Source of the DNA: Gammaproteobacteria bacterium
GTDB taxonomy: Bacteria > Pseudomonadota > Gammaproteobacteria > UBA6429 > Thiohalophilaceae
Direction: 5' to 3'
Length of the DNA stretch: 64,000 nucleotides
Assembly (NCBI GenBank): GCA_022712915.1
Contig: JAFLJQ010000256.1
Coordinates: 1-64,000 of the forward strand
Below are positions 27,418 through 36,940 of this stretch, in pieces. The translations under genes were made by a program, and so were the position numbers. The notes under the pieces were generated by a model. That model ran no database searches. It had not been told where the DNA came from and was given only the letters and a program-made list of their open reading frames with translations. Each line of letters opens with the position of its first letter. Position 1 is the stretch's first letter.

Positions 27418-28187
27418 AAATGCGGCAGCAATATATTGCCTTTACGGCCATCATGTTGAGGGAGATACGGCGATTTATGCGTATCTGGGTGCAGACCATA
27501 TTGCCTGCCTCTATCACTATGACGCTCTATTTTGTCATCTTTGGTAATCTGATTGGCTCTCAATTGAATGATATCCACGGTTTTAAGTATATAGATTACA
27601 TTGTTCCTGGGATTATTTTGATGGCCATTATTAATAACTCCTATGCCAATGTTGTCTCGTCTTTTTTTAGTGCTAAATTTCAGCGGCATATTGAAGAGTT
27701 GCTTGTTTCTCCCATGCCAAATTACCTGATTGTGCTGGGTTATGTTTCGGGTGGGGTGGCTCGCGGGTTAATGGTTGGTTTGGCAGTGACGCTGGTGTCA
27801 ACATTTTTTGTTGACTTGCCGTTTGTGCATGTTGGGATAACTATTACGGTTGTGATCCTAACATCTATATTGTTTTCGTTGGCTGGATTTATCAATGCTG
27901 TCTACGCCAAGAGTTTTGATGATATCACCATCATTCCTACGTTTGTCTTGACACCCTTGACCTATCTTGGTGGGATATTTTACTCAGTAGATATGTTGCC
28001 AGAGTTTTGGCAATCTATTTCTTTGGTAAATCCGATTTTGTATATGGTCAATGCGGTACGGTATGGGATGTTGGGTGTATCGGATATTAACATCGTTACT
28101 GCATTTACGATGATTATATCCTTCGTTGTTGCCTTATTTGTGTTTGCCCTGTATCTATTTAATAAGGGGATAGGTATTAGAAGTTAG
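27414..28187 (+). CDS. yadH: ABC-2 type permease (YadH-like)
   Basis: This 257-residue inner-membrane permease has six hydrophobic segments and the ABC-2 motif region SFFSAKFQRHIEELLVSPMP, typical of the YadH branch. It also carries VLTPLTYLGGIFYSVDMLP, the conserved loop between the last helices. With the preceding ATPase it forms a complete exporter. The substrate is not evident from neighbours. Confidence 0.88.
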   Translation: MKMRQQYIAFTAIMLREIRRFMRIWVQTILPASITMTLYFVIFGNLIGSQLNDIHGFKYIDYIVPGIILMAIINNSYANVVSSFFSAKFQRHIEELLVSPMPNYLIVLGYVSGGVARGLMVGLAVTLVSTFFVDLPFVHVGITITVVILTSILFSLAGFINAVYAKSFDDITIIPTFVLTPLTYLGGIFYSVDMLPEFWQSISLVNPILYMVNAVRYGMLGVSDINIVTAFTMIISFVVALFVFALYLFNKGIGIRS

Positions 28188-28317
28188 GTGACGGCTGATT
28201 AAGTAGTTGTCGACCATGCATAAGAATTTGTCATACTCATTTCTCTCACACATACTTTTTAAGTCTTACCTTTACTCTCTCAGCCGCCTGTTTTGGAGGA
28301 TGATTTTTTATGGGTTA

Positions 28318-29364
28318 TTATTGGCAGGAAAAATAGATGATGTGTTCGTTATCGACGGTAACAGATTTTCCAAGACTGATAAAGCCTGAACCTGATAGAG
28401 GTAACTCCTCTTGCTGGACATAAACTTCTTTTCCTCCCTGGGTTTTGACAAACGTTCCGTTGGTACTTTGATCGATTAACACGTATTTTCCTTTGCGATA
28501 CACAATTTTAGCATGATGCCGTGAAGCTAGATCTGAATTGACGATAATATTGCTCTTTTTGGATCGGCCAATAATAAAATCATCTGATTTTGTATTTATT
28601 TCTTTAATAGTGTTGTGGTATGTGAGGTAGAGCTGAACCTCTTTGTTAAACAGGGAACGAACCCTTGATACGTCCATTTCCTGAGTATGATGCCCGGAGT
28701 CTTGATCATACAATTCATCATCAGTCAGTTGCTCAGACTGCACTGATGTTTGGAGAGAAATGATTTCGATAAAGTTATTTTCACGGTGTATCAGAAATCG
28801 ACCGAGTTGATCAAAAAAATCATCATTTATCAATTTTTCATTGAGTGTATATTGTTGTTTTCCTAGTTGTTTAAAGTTATTGAGCATAAGGTTAATGTTG
28901 TGCTCCTCTGGATTGACGCTAAATATAATTGAACTACTTATATCGCCATCTACAATAATGTCATTTTGACTATTGGAGAAATTAATGCCGCATTGTTCAA
29001 GAATTTTTTTGATTTCATCATTATTTTCTTGGTCCAGGTTAAGCGGACAAGAATCTTGTATGTTTGTTGAAAAGTGCAGCGCAACCTGATTCTGGTTTGC
29101 TCGGTTTTCCCACAAGAGTTCATAATTATTCTGATGGAGGTTTGATATCACGCCAAATTCGGGGATTTGAACATCAACAGTTGTGGTGTAATTGAGATGA
29201 TTGAGATTATTGCTTAGCTCATTGAGGTAGTCATGTATTTGTCTAAGTCTTCCCAACAAGATTGAATGCTGGTATGTGTTGATTTCACTGGCTATGGCCT
29301 CAGGGGTTTCAGATTTTCCCTGTTTGGTTTCATTTTCTTTTTTGAGTTCGTCAAGAATATCCAT
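28318..29364 (-). CDS. FHA-domain protein with unknown N-terminal region
   Basis: The 348-residue cytosolic protein has a C-terminal forkhead-associated domain at about residues 262-345: FIIGRSKKSNIIV, SRHHAKIVY and STNGTFV are the phosphothreonine-binding loop residues (GR, S..H, NG). The N-terminal ~250 residues are acidic and Asn/Gln-rich with no recognised domain; residues 40-60 look helical. Three other FHA domains lie 11 kb away in the kinase cluster, and this protein could read the same phosphorylation. It is convergent with yadH and alone on its strand for ~80 bases. Confidence 0.8.
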   Translation of the reverse strand: MDILDELKKENETKQGKSETPEAIASEINTYQHSILLGRLRQIHDYLNELSNNLNHLNYTTTVDVQIPEFGVISNLHQNNYELLWENRANQNQVALHFSTNIQDSCPLNLDQENNDEIKKILEQCGINFSNSQNDIIVDGDISSSIIFSVNPEEHNINLMLNNFKQLGKQQYTLNEKLINDDFFDQLGRFLIHRENNFIEIISLQTSVQSEQLTDDELYDQDSGHHTQEMDVSRVRSLFNKEVQLYLTYHNTIKEINTKSDDFIIGRSKKSNIIVNSDLASRHHAKIVYRKGKYVLIDQSTNGTFVKTQGGKEVYVQQEELPLSGSGFISLGKSVTVDNEHIIYFSCQ

Positions 29365-29446
29365 TAATCAAATCCTGCTGAAGTGTCATTATTTAATGCG
29401 CTGATTTTAGCAATTTATAACACATTTGGAAACAAATCGCGTCTGC

Positions 29447-30289
29447 TTATCCCGCTTTTAAGAGTATCCAATCCAGTAATCTTGATGACAGAAGCCGTTT
29501 AAGGGTTCCAAACAAGTAGGTGGGGATGGTGACATAATAGTGTACTTTGGGCCTGGGGCTTTCCAGTGCATGGATGACCCTTTTTAATACTGACTCCGGT
29601 GGCAAGGTAAAAGGGACTGCTGGCCCTTCTTTGGTCAGACGATTTTCCATGATCAAGTAGCGATCACGGTGTGGGCTGTTGTCCCGGTCAATATTATGTT
29701 GATAAGCCTTGAAGGCATTGGCCCTGAACTGGCTTTCAATGGGGCCTGGTTCGATCAAACTGGCGTAGATGTTGGTGCCTGCCAGCTCCAGTCTTAGGGT
29801 ATCTGTCAGACCTTCGAGTGCATATTTGCTGGCATTATAGGCTCCACGGTAGGGAAAACTAACCAGACCGAGAATTGAACTGTTTTGAATAATCCGACCA
29901 TGTCCCTGTCTGCGCATAACCGGAATGAGCATGTTGGTCAGTTCCAGTCCGCCAAACAGGTTGGTCTCGAATTGGGCACGTAATACATCGCGGCTCAGAT
30001 CTTCAACTGCCCCGGGCTGACCGTATGCGCCGTTATTAAAAACAGCATCCAGCGTGCCACCCGTCAGGGCCAGGATGTTCTTGACTGCATTGGTAATGGA
30101 AAGGCTCTCATCCAGGTCAAGTATGAAACTCTCAAAACCCATTTCATTCAGTTTATGTACATCTATGGATTTGCGGGCAGTGGCAAATACACGGTGACCA
30201 CGTTTTTTTAGGCCATGGGCGACACATAAGCCTATACCACTGGCACAACCTGTTATAAGAATTGATTTTTGTTTTATTTTTTTTGGCAT
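29447..30289 (-). CDS. Short-chain dehydrogenase/reductase
   Basis: This is a 280-residue NAD(P)-dependent oxidoreductase of the classical SDR family. It has the nucleotide-binding motif TGCASGIG near the N-terminus, the structural NNGAYG motif (NNAG equivalent) and the active site Ser plus YNASK. The C-terminal PRPKVHYYVTIPTY is common in SDRs annotated as YciK/DltE-like. I place the start at ATG 30289; a TTG at 30319 extends the frame but overlaps the upstream gene and is less likely. The substrate is unknown. Confidence 0.85.
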   Translation of the reverse strand: MPKKIKQKSILITGCASGIGLCVAHGLKKRGHRVFATARKSIDVHKLNEMGFESFILDLDESLSITNAVKNILALTGGTLDAVFNNGAYGQPGAVEDLSRDVLRAQFETNLFGGLELTNMLIPVMRRQGHGRIIQNSSILGLVSFPYRGAYNASKYALEGLTDTLRLELAGTNIYASLIEPGPIESQFRANAFKAYQHNIDRDNSPHRDRYLIMENRLTKEGPAVPFTLPPESVLKRVIHALESPRPKVHYYVTIPTYLFGTLKRLLSSRLLDWILLKAG

Positions 30290-30296
30290 GAATTTA

Positions 30297-31424
30297 TTAG
30301 CCGAAATGAGTTTCGTCAAAACGCTGTTGGATTTCTTCTATTTCAGAACGGCTATCAAGCATGGCCTTGACGCAATCATTGTCCAGTTGCTGATTTGAAA
30401 GTTTTTCCAGCATGGCAAAGGCCTCATTATTGTCCCAGGCCATTTTGTAGGGACGTTTACTGGTTAATGCATCAAATACATCGGCTACGGCAATAATACG
30501 GGACTCTATAGGTATATTCTGTCCCGACAGTCCATGAGGATAGCCTTTACCATTGACAGATTCATGATGATATTCAGCGATGTTACGCAGTATTTCAATC
30601 GAGGTTAGATTTTGTAGTTCAAAATTATCGAGCATTTTTTCAATCATTTCTCTACCAATAATAGTATGCGTTTTCATGTGTTCGAATTCATCATCCGTTA
30701 GTTTGCCGGGTTTTAACAGTACCTTGTCAGGAATGCCAATTTTACCAATATCATGTAAGGGTGCAAAGAGAAAGAGTTTTTCAATATATTCATCGGTAAA
30801 ATGGTATTTGTCAACAAGTTTCAATGCGATGAGTCTTGAATAATGGGCCATATGATTGAGGTGGGTGCCGGTTTCGAAGTCTCGGCGATGTACCATCTCT
30901 TTGGCTGTTTTAATGGTCGCAATCAGATTGCGTGTGGAGGTTAGATCGTGTCCTACCACCATCATGATTAAATGACCCATTAAATCCAGATAATGAAGAT
31001 TCTCTGCGTTAAAAACGTCTGGTTGATAGGAATTAAAAAATAGAAAACCAAAAAAAATACTGTCGATATACATAGGCATGGTGTAGCTGGCGGCATAACC
31101 TTGCGCAAGTATTTTCTTTGTATGTGTACGTTTGCTATCTTGAAAAATATTTACATTTGCAACAATACGAGGTTTCCCCTGTTTGAGAATCTCCAATAGG
31201 GATGGTGCTTCTGCCAGTTTTACCTGGTAGTGATTAAGAGGTTCATCACGGCCGCTGCTGTGCAGGAAGGTTTTTAATTTATCTGTTGTTGGATCATGAA
31301 TGGCAATGGACAGCCGATCAATAAAATCATAGTGTTGTTTGAGCACATTATGTACATAGCGAAGTTTGTTATTTAATGGGATGTTTTTGTTTAACTCTTC
31401 GAGTGTGTCATGATAATCAAACAT
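30297..31424 (-). CDS. HD-GYP domain cyclic-di-GMP phosphodiesterase with N-terminal GAF-like sensor
   Basis: The C-terminal HD-GYP domain would degrade cyclic di-GMP. It contains APLHDIGKIGIPD (HD metal pair), HTIIGREM, EYHHE and GKGYPHGLSGQNIP, the GYP loop, all intact. The N-terminal ~170 residues look like a GAF domain (IHDPTTDKLKTFLHSSG, IFFGFLFFNS). I start at ATG 31424, which has an AAGG ribosome site, giving 375 residues; the frame extends 24 codons further upstream to 31496 without a good site. The SDR gene follows almost directly and may be cotranscribed. Confidence 0.87.
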   Translation of the reverse strand: MFDYHDTLEELNKNIPLNNKLRYVHNVLKQHYDFIDRLSIAIHDPTTDKLKTFLHSSGRDEPLNHYQVKLAEAPSLLEILKQGKPRIVANVNIFQDSKRTHTKKILAQGYAASYTMPMYIDSIFFGFLFFNSYQPDVFNAENLHYLDLMGHLIMMVVGHDLTSTRNLIATIKTAKEMVHRRDFETGTHLNHMAHYSRLIALKLVDKYHFTDEYIEKLFLFAPLHDIGKIGIPDKVLLKPGKLTDDEFEHMKTHTIIGREMIEKMLDNFELQNLTSIEILRNIAEYHHESVNGKGYPHGLSGQNIPIESRIIAVADVFDALTSKRPYKMAWDNNEAFAMLEKLSNQQLDNDCVKAMLDSRSEIEEIQQRFDETHFG

Positions 31425-31823
31425 ATCAACCTTCTTTCTATTATTGTTATTAAAAACGTAGCTGTGTGCGTGGTTTCTATTAAGTATGGCTGTCATCGTT
31501 GTTGCCGTGAAAGGGGCAATAAATATGAGTGTACTAATGCTTAACCTATGAACTTGTCAACCAAACAGGTAGCTTACCGCACCAACAATACTGATGGCTA
31601 TAGCCGTATTCAATGCTGACAGGGGATTGGTGTTGCATGAATGTGTATATTGGCAATGGTGAATAAAGGCTGGTTGATAAAACTGTCAAGCAAGGATGTT
31701 GCTACAACTAGGGCAATAGAATGTAAGGGCACTTCTATAAATATTTTATAGAAAAGTCCTTAAGATGATATTTGTTTTTAAAGATTCAGTCGAGAGATAA
31801 AGTTAGGAGATTTTTCATGTTAT
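31425..31823. other. Gap between HD-GYP and PRPP-synthase-like genes
   Basis: About 400 bases hold no intact gene. On the minus strand around 31555-31660 a frame without a start reads SALNTAIAISIVGAVSYLFG and stops, possibly a relic of a membrane protein. A palindrome at 31724-31764 carries the same GGGCACTTCTATAAA arm found at the end of the small mobile element at 44495-44652. Confidence 0.45.
31724..31764. repeat. Palindrome built from GGGC-type terminal repeats
   Basis: TAAGGGCACTTCTATAAA and a near-complement (three mismatches in 18) face each other with about 4 bases between. The left arm is the same as the right terminal repeat of the element ending at 44652 over about 17 bases. It looks like two element ends joined with the interior gone, and could also act as a terminator for genes on either strand. 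Confidence 0.55.
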
Positions 31824-32708
31824 TCAAAGTGACAAGTTTCGAATGCTATCGGCAAGTAGTTTGTCCAGGTGGATGACATTATCTGGATGGGTAACGGAAT
31901 CTGTACTCCATATCGATTCCACGCCGCTGTCTTTCAGTAATTTACTCGTTTCTTGATTAAATAAGGCATGGGTAATGAGGCAATTAACTGATAAAGCACC
32001 TTGCCGGAATAATTGTTGTGCTGCCTCCAGCATGGTGTGTCCTGTACTGATCATGTCATCAACCAATACAATATTAGTCTGTTGCACATCAATGTCCGGT
32101 AGCACTACCTTGACATTTTTATCGGCAAAACGGGTTTTATTGGCGACTGCATAGGGAAATCCGGCGATGGCGGCAACGGCGCTGACCCATTGATGTGATT
32201 CTTCATCTGGCCCGATTAACATGTATTGTTTGTTGTGTGACGCAAGAAATTCACCCAGTGGCCGGGTGGCTGAAAGGGATAATGCCTGTTGGCAAGGGAT
32301 GGCTTCATCCAGCTTGTTAATTCGGTGTAAGTGGGGATCGACTGTGATGAGATTGTCAAAAAGGTCACCAAGATATTGACCAATGATCTGTTGGCTGACT
32401 GCTTCGCCTGCGTGAAAGGCCATATCTTGACGCATGTAACACAAATACGGGGCAACCAGGGTTAGTTGTTTTGCACCCATCTCACGGGCGGTCTTGGCTA
32501 CCAGTAATAATTCGATCAGCTTATTGTTTGGATCGTGCAGGCTACGGCACACAATCACGTGCTCCGTGATGGGCTCGGGTAATTGTATGCGGCTTTCTCC
32601 GTCAGGGAATCGATGCAGCTTGATGGCCTGGTAGGGTATCTCCAGTTGTTGAGCCAGTCGAACAGCCGGGTCATGGTAATCGTCAAAAAATAGTAATGAT
32701 GTTTGCAT
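31824..32708 (-). CDS. Divergent ribose-phosphate pyrophosphokinase (PRPP synthase-like)
   Basis: The 294-residue protein has the two-domain PRPP synthase layout. LHRFPDGESRIQLPE, PYLCYMRQDMAFHAGE and VDPHLHR match the ATP and metal regions, and NIVLVDDMISTGHTM is the PRPP-binding loop. It differs from housekeeping Prs in several positions (HAGE in the flexible loop), so it is likely a specialised paralogue. The ATG at 32708 is chosen because homology begins there; an upstream extension to 32846 would run into the phosphorylase gene. It follows that gene by only 7 bases, pointing to a joint role in ribose-phosphate metabolism. Confidence 0.82.
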   Translation of the reverse strand: MQTSLLFFDDYHDPAVRLAQQLEIPYQAIKLHRFPDGESRIQLPEPITEHVIVCRSLHDPNNKLIELLLVAKTAREMGAKQLTLVAPYLCYMRQDMAFHAGEAVSQQIIGQYLGDLFDNLITVDPHLHRINKLDEAIPCQQALSLSATRPLGEFLASHNKQYMLIGPDEESHQWVSAVAAIAGFPYAVANKTRFADKNVKVVLPDIDVQQTNIVLVDDMISTGHTMLEAAQQLFRQGALSVNCLITHALFNQETSKLLKDSGVESIWSTDSVTHPDNVIHLDKLLADSIRNLSL

Positions 32709-32715
32709 GTTATAA

Positions 32716-34269
32716 CTAAAACTCCATGTGTGCTTTGGTGACATCTTCGACCCGGCCGATGCTGTAGCCATCATCGATACTGGCCAGGTTATGAGAAAAA
32801 TTAAAATCAGCCGGAAATTCAGCGTAGATGCGGTAGAGTGGCGCACCTTTTTCTACCTCGTCACCGATTTTTTTCAGCAGATCGACACCGGCCCGTTTTG
32901 CCATTGGGGCACCGGCCATGCGCGCGATCCGCGCCAGTTGATAATTATTAATGGTAGTGACCACGCCTGTCTTATTGGCCAGAATATCGATAGTCAGGGG
33001 GGCGGGGCTGAAGTCAAAGCCCCGACTACCCTGACTCGTGATAATGTCATGCATCTTTTGCAGGGCACGGCCGGATTCGAGAATGTCTCGTGCCAGGGCA
33101 TAGCCCTGTCCGCCGCGTACATCTGGGTCAAATTCGAGGATTCGGCCAGCCAGTTGCAGGGTCTTTTGACGCAAATCGTCTGGGGCCTCGGGCAGATTTT
33201 CCAGTACCTGCATGACATCCCGTGCCTCCAGTATTGGGCCAATACCCCGGCCGATAGGTTGGCGGCCATCGGTAATGATGACTTCGAGATGCAGTCCGAG
33301 ACGATCGCCAACGTATTCAAATAATTTGCGCAGGTGTAACGCCTCTTGCATGTGTCGTACCTTGGCGGTGGGGCCAAGGGGGATGTCGATTAATAAATGG
33401 GTAGCACCGGCAGCAAGTTTTTTTGACAGGATGGAGGCGACCATCTGGCCCTCTGAGTCGATGCCGAGGGGCCGCTCAACGGAGATCAGAATATCATCGG
33501 CCGGGGCGAGTCGGGCCTTGCCGCCCCAGGTGAGGCAGGCACCGTTTTTTTCTATGACCTTCTGCATGCGTTCAGGTGATAAATCTACCTCTGCTAATAT
33601 GGCCATGGTGTCGGCTGTACCGGAAGGTGAGGTAATGGCCCGACTGGAGGTCTTGGGCATTAACAGACCATGACTGGCTATGATGGGGACGATCAACATG
33701 CTGGTACGGTTGCCAGGGATACCACCAATACAGTGTTTATCGACAACCTGTGGGGCATGCCATTTTAATTGTTCTCCAGTCTCGGTCATTGCCTGAGTCA
33801 GGCTATAAATCTCTTCCCGATCTAATCCTGTGTGCATGGAGGCGACCAGGAAGGCCGCCATTTCCATTTTTGAATAGCGATTTTCGACAATATCGCGCGT
33901 AATCGCGCGAAAATCGATCAGTTCCAGTCGTTCACCGGCAATTTTACGACGCACGGCCTCCATGGAATCGGGTGGTTCGGCATGGGCGATACAGATGTGT
34001 TTTCCTTCCTCCATATTCAGTTGCTCGAAGGCCTGCTCTGCCAGTCCCAGCTCATCGGGCATGACGATGTTGTCGTCATCGACGATATTTAATACGGCAA
34101 ATATGCGTAAGCCATTGGCCAGCACCATGACCTTGCTTAAGGCCTGAAAACCTTCCGCCTGATAGAGCCGACATTTGCGGTTTAGGTAAGCCACATTTTC
34201 GTGGTAGGTATCGATGGCAACACGACGTAGTTTGAGTTGCGCCTCATTTTGGGAAGGTGTATTTGTCAT
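32716..34269 (-). CDS. Archaeal-type nucleoside phosphorylase (AMP/thymidine phosphorylase family)
   Basis: This enzyme would split a nucleoside or nucleotide with phosphate. At 517 residues it has the ~90-residue N-terminal domain ([20 protein letters not shown]...) typical of archaeal AMP phosphorylases, which bacterial DeoA (~440) lacks. Core landmarks are [35 protein letters not shown] and [12 protein letters not shown]. The family is annotated as putative thymidine phosphorylase in bacteria, but the archaeal relatives use AMP, CMP and UMP and yield ribose 1,5-bisphosphate. The neighbour is a PRPP-synthase-like gene. Substrate specificity cannot be decided from sequence. ATG 34269 is preferred over 34323. 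Confidence 0.85.
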   Translation of the reverse strand: MTNTPSQNEAQLKLRRVAIDTYHENVAYLNRKCRLYQAEGFQALSKVMVLANGLRIFAVLNIVDDDNIVMPDELGLAEQAFEQLNMEEGKHICIAHAEPPDSMEAVRRKIAGERLELIDFRAITRDIVENRYSKMEMAAFLVASMHTGLDREEIYSLTQAMTETGEQLKWHAPQVVDKHCIGGIPGNRTSMLIVPIIASHGLLMPKTSSRAITSPSGTADTMAILAEVDLSPERMQKVIEKNGACLTWGGKARLAPADDILISVERPLGIDSEGQMVASILSKKLAAGATHLLIDIPLGPTAKVRHMQEALHLRKLFEYVGDRLGLHLEVIITDGRQPIGRGIGPILEARDVMQVLENLPEAPDDLRQKTLQLAGRILEFDPDVRGGQGYALARDILESGRALQKMHDIITSQGSRGFDFSPAPLTIDILANKTGVVTTINNYQLARIARMAGAPMAKRAGVDLLKKIGDEVEKGAPLYRIYAEFPADFNFSHNLASIDDGYSIGRVEDVTKAHMEF

Positions 34270-34458
34270 GCTTAAATTATTGCGGATAAACCACGGCTTG
34301 GCTATAAGGGGGCCGTAAACCAATATTTTCCTGATTTAACAGGTCAATTTTTGTCATCTGACTTGGGTTTATGATCATTGTCCCTATATTGATGGTGATT
34401 ATAACTGAAAAGCTGGCGTATAATCGCTGGCCGGTTAATGTAGCTTTGGAGAGTTGTA

Positions 34459-34779
34459 ATGCCGATTTATGAATATGAGTGTAAAGCTTGCGGTCATCAG
34501 ATGGAATCGATACAGAAAATTAGTGATGCCCTACTGACAGTCTGTCCTGAATGTGGAAAAGAAGACCTGCAGAAAAAGATTTCGGCTTCGGGCTTTCGGC
34601 TTAAAGGCGGTGGTTGGTATGAAACCGACTTTAAAAAGGATGGTAAGAAGAATTTGGCCGGTGATGCATCTGCTCCATCCAATACATCTACTGCATCTAC
34701 TGCATCTACTGCATCTACTACATCCACCGCTACTACGCCTAAATCCACCGACAAGGCAGCCACAAAACCGGCAAAATAG
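34459..34779 (+). CDS. FmdB-family zinc ribbon protein with Ser/Thr/Ala-rich tail
   Basis: The first ~65 residues form the FmdB zinc ribbon: MPIYEYECKACGHQMESIQK with a second pair in CPECGKEDLQKKIS, four Cys for one zinc, then SGFRLKGGGWYETDF. The tail is low-complexity STASTAS-type sequence with Lys at the end, encoded by a 9-base tandem repeat. FmdB proteins are commonly next to aspS in proteobacteria, as here, and may act as transcriptional regulators, but their role is not established. 106 residues. Confidence 0.85.
   Translation: MPIYEYECKACGHQMESIQKISDALLTVCPECGKEDLQKKISASGFRLKGGGWYETDFKKDGKKNLAGDASAPSNTSTASTASTASTTSTATTPKSTDKAATKPAK
34685..34720 (+). repeat. 9-base microsatellite inside the zinc ribbon gene
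   Basis: The unit CATCTACTG is repeated four times (last copy with one change), followed by a degenerate fifth (CATCCACCG). Because nine is a multiple of three, copy-number change lengthens or shortens the TAS repeat in the protein tail without breaking the frame. Confidence 0.8.
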
Positions 34780-34901
34780 GCCGGAGTGATACCGGTTTAT
34801 TTTGTCTTGCATCATGAAATAAGCCCGGGCACTTGCACTGATTCCCCTCAATCCGTAACATGCCGCCTCTTAATTTATCAATCAGAGGCAGGTCAAGAAA
34901 G

Positions 34902-36677
34902 ATGCGTACCCAGTATTGTGGCGAAGTGAGTGAGTCCCTAATTGATCAGGAAGTGACGGTCTGTGGATGGGTGCATCGTCGTAGAGACCATGGTGGTGTT
35001 ATCTTTATTGATCTGCGTGATCGTAGTGGTTTGTTGCAAATGGTTTTCGACCCAGATAATCCTGATATGTTCATGATGGCCGAAAAGGTGCGCAATGAAT
35101 TTGTATTGCGGATCCGGGGCAAAGTCCGGCACCGACCGGAAGGCACCACCAATACCAATATGCCCACCGGCATGGTTGAAGTGCTGGGGCAAGAACTGGA
35201 AATTGTCAACCCCTCGGAAACCCCGCCTTTTGTATTGGATGACGAGTTGGTTTCGGAAGAAATGCGTCTACGTTATCGTTACCTGGATCTGCGTCGTCCG
35301 GAAATGCTGCAACGTCTGCAATTGCGCTCTAAAATTGCCACATTTTTGCGTAATTTCCTCGATGAACACGGTTTCATTGAAGTTGAAACGCCGATGCTGA
35401 CTCGTGCCACGCCGGAAGGGGCGCGTGATTACCTGGTGCCTAGTCGTACCCATGCAGGTGAGTTCTTTGCCTTGCCGCAGTCTCCGCAATTATTTAAACA
35501 GTTATTAATGGTTTCGGGTGTGGATCGTTATTATCAAGTGGTGCGCTGTTTCCGTGATGAAGATCTGCGTGCTGATCGTCAGCCTGAATTTACTCAGCTT
35601 GATATCGAAGCCTCGTTCCTGGACGAAGCCACCATCATGCAGTTGATGGAAGATATGATGCACAAGCTGTTTGCCCGGATTCTGGAAATTCCTTTGCACG
35701 ACCCTTTCCCTCAGATGACCTATGCTGAGGCTATGCAGCGTTTTGGATCAGATAAGCCCGATCTGCGTATTCCGATGGAGCTGGTTGATGTTAGCGACGT
35801 GTTGCAGGATGTAGAGTTTAAGGTTTTCAGTGGGCCGGCCAAAGATCCTCAGGGCCGAGTAGCGGCATTGCGCTTGCCTAAGGGCTGCGAACTAACACGC
35901 AAGGAAATTGATGATTACACCAAGTATGTCAGTATATTTGGTGCCAAGGGACTGGCCTATATCAAGGTCAATGAATGGGCTAAGCACCGTGAAGGTCTGC
36001 AATCTCCAATTTTGAAATTTCTGCCTGATGAGGCGGTTGATGCCATTATGCAGCGTACCGGCGCGGAAGATGGTGACTTGATCTTTTTTGGTGCCGATAA
36101 AACCTCTGTTGTAAATGAGGCATTGGGTGCCCTGCGTGTTAAATTGGGCCATGATCGTGATTTAGTCGAGCGTGGCTGGAAACCCCTCTGGGTGATTGAT
36201 TTCCCCATGTTTGAGCGGGATGAACAAGCCAAGCGTTGGGTGGCCCTGCACCATCCATTTACCTCGCCCAAGGAAGAACACCTTGAACTGCTGGCGACCG
36301 ATCCCGGTGCCTGTAATTCTCGTGCCTATGATCTGGTTCTGAACGGTACCGAAGTAGGCGGGGGCTCAATGCGTATCTTCCGTCCCGAGATACAACAACA
36401 GGTTTTGAAGCACCTGGGTATTGGTGAGGAAGAGGCGCGAGACAAGTTTGGTTTCTTGCTGGATGCCCTGAAATATGGCTGTCCTCCTCATGGTGGGATT
36501 GCATTTGGGCTGGATCGGTTGGTCATGCTCATGACTGGAGCTCAGTCTATTCGTGATGTTATGGCCTTTCCCAAGACCCAATCAGCGAGTTGTTTGCTGA
36601 CCAAGGCCCCTTCGCCGGTGACCGAGAAACAACTGAGCGAATTGCATATTCGTTTGCGTAAATCTGCCGTTGAATAG
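34902..36677 (+). CDS. aspS: Aspartyl-tRNA synthetase
   Basis: This class II synthetase charges tRNA-Asp. It has an N-terminal OB-fold anticodon domain ([23 protein letters not shown]), then motif 2 ([18 protein letters not shown]), an inserted GAD domain in the middle typical of bacterial AspRS and motif 3 ([12 protein letters not shown]). The start is ATG 34902 (MRTQYCG), as in homologues, giving 591 residues, matching E. coli (590); an upstream ATG at 34860 is less likely. All catalytic motifs are intact. Confidence 0.97.
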   Translation: MRTQYCGEVSESLIDQEVTVCGWVHRRRDHGGVIFIDLRDRSGLLQMVFDPDNPDMFMMAEKVRNEFVLRIRGKVRHRPEGTTNTNMPTGMVEVLGQELEIVNPSETPPFVLDDELVSEEMRLRYRYLDLRRPEMLQRLQLRSKIATFLRNFLDEHGFIEVETPMLTRATPEGARDYLVPSRTHAGEFFALPQSPQLFKQLLMVSGVDRYYQVVRCFRDEDLRADRQPEFTQLDIEASFLDEATIMQLMEDMMHKLFARILEIPLHDPFPQMTYAEAMQRFGSDKPDLRIPMELVDVSDVLQDVEFKVFSGPAKDPQGRVAALRLPKGCELTRKEIDDYTKYVSIFGAKGLAYIKVNEWAKHREGLQSPILKFLPDEAVDAIMQRTGAEDGDLIFFGADKTSVVNEALGALRVKLGHDRDLVERGWKPLWVIDFPMFERDEQAKRWVALHHPFTSPKEEHLELLATDPGACNSRAYDLVLNGTEVGGGSMRIFRPEIQQQVLKHLGIGEEEARDKFGFLLDALKYGCPPHGGIAFGLDRLVMLMTGAQSIRDVMAFPKTQSASCLLTKAPSPVTEKQLSELHIRLRKSAVE

Positions 36678-36940
36678 CGAGGTTAAAGCCATAATTTTAA
36701 GATGGATAAGTCTGCCATGATCTGATATTTAGCTTGGCAGACCGATAAGTCCATAGACAAACCGTGCAAGCAGACTGATATGCCACTAGAATTGTTTATT
36801 TTGGGGTGTGGACAGGATATTGCCCTGAGTTTCTGTGCAGTTTAACATCATCATTCTTTAAACTGGCGAGAAGAACCAGTAGGGTAGGAGCCAGGGGTGA
36901 TAAAACCACTCCTGACTCGTACAACAGGAAAAATATTTTT

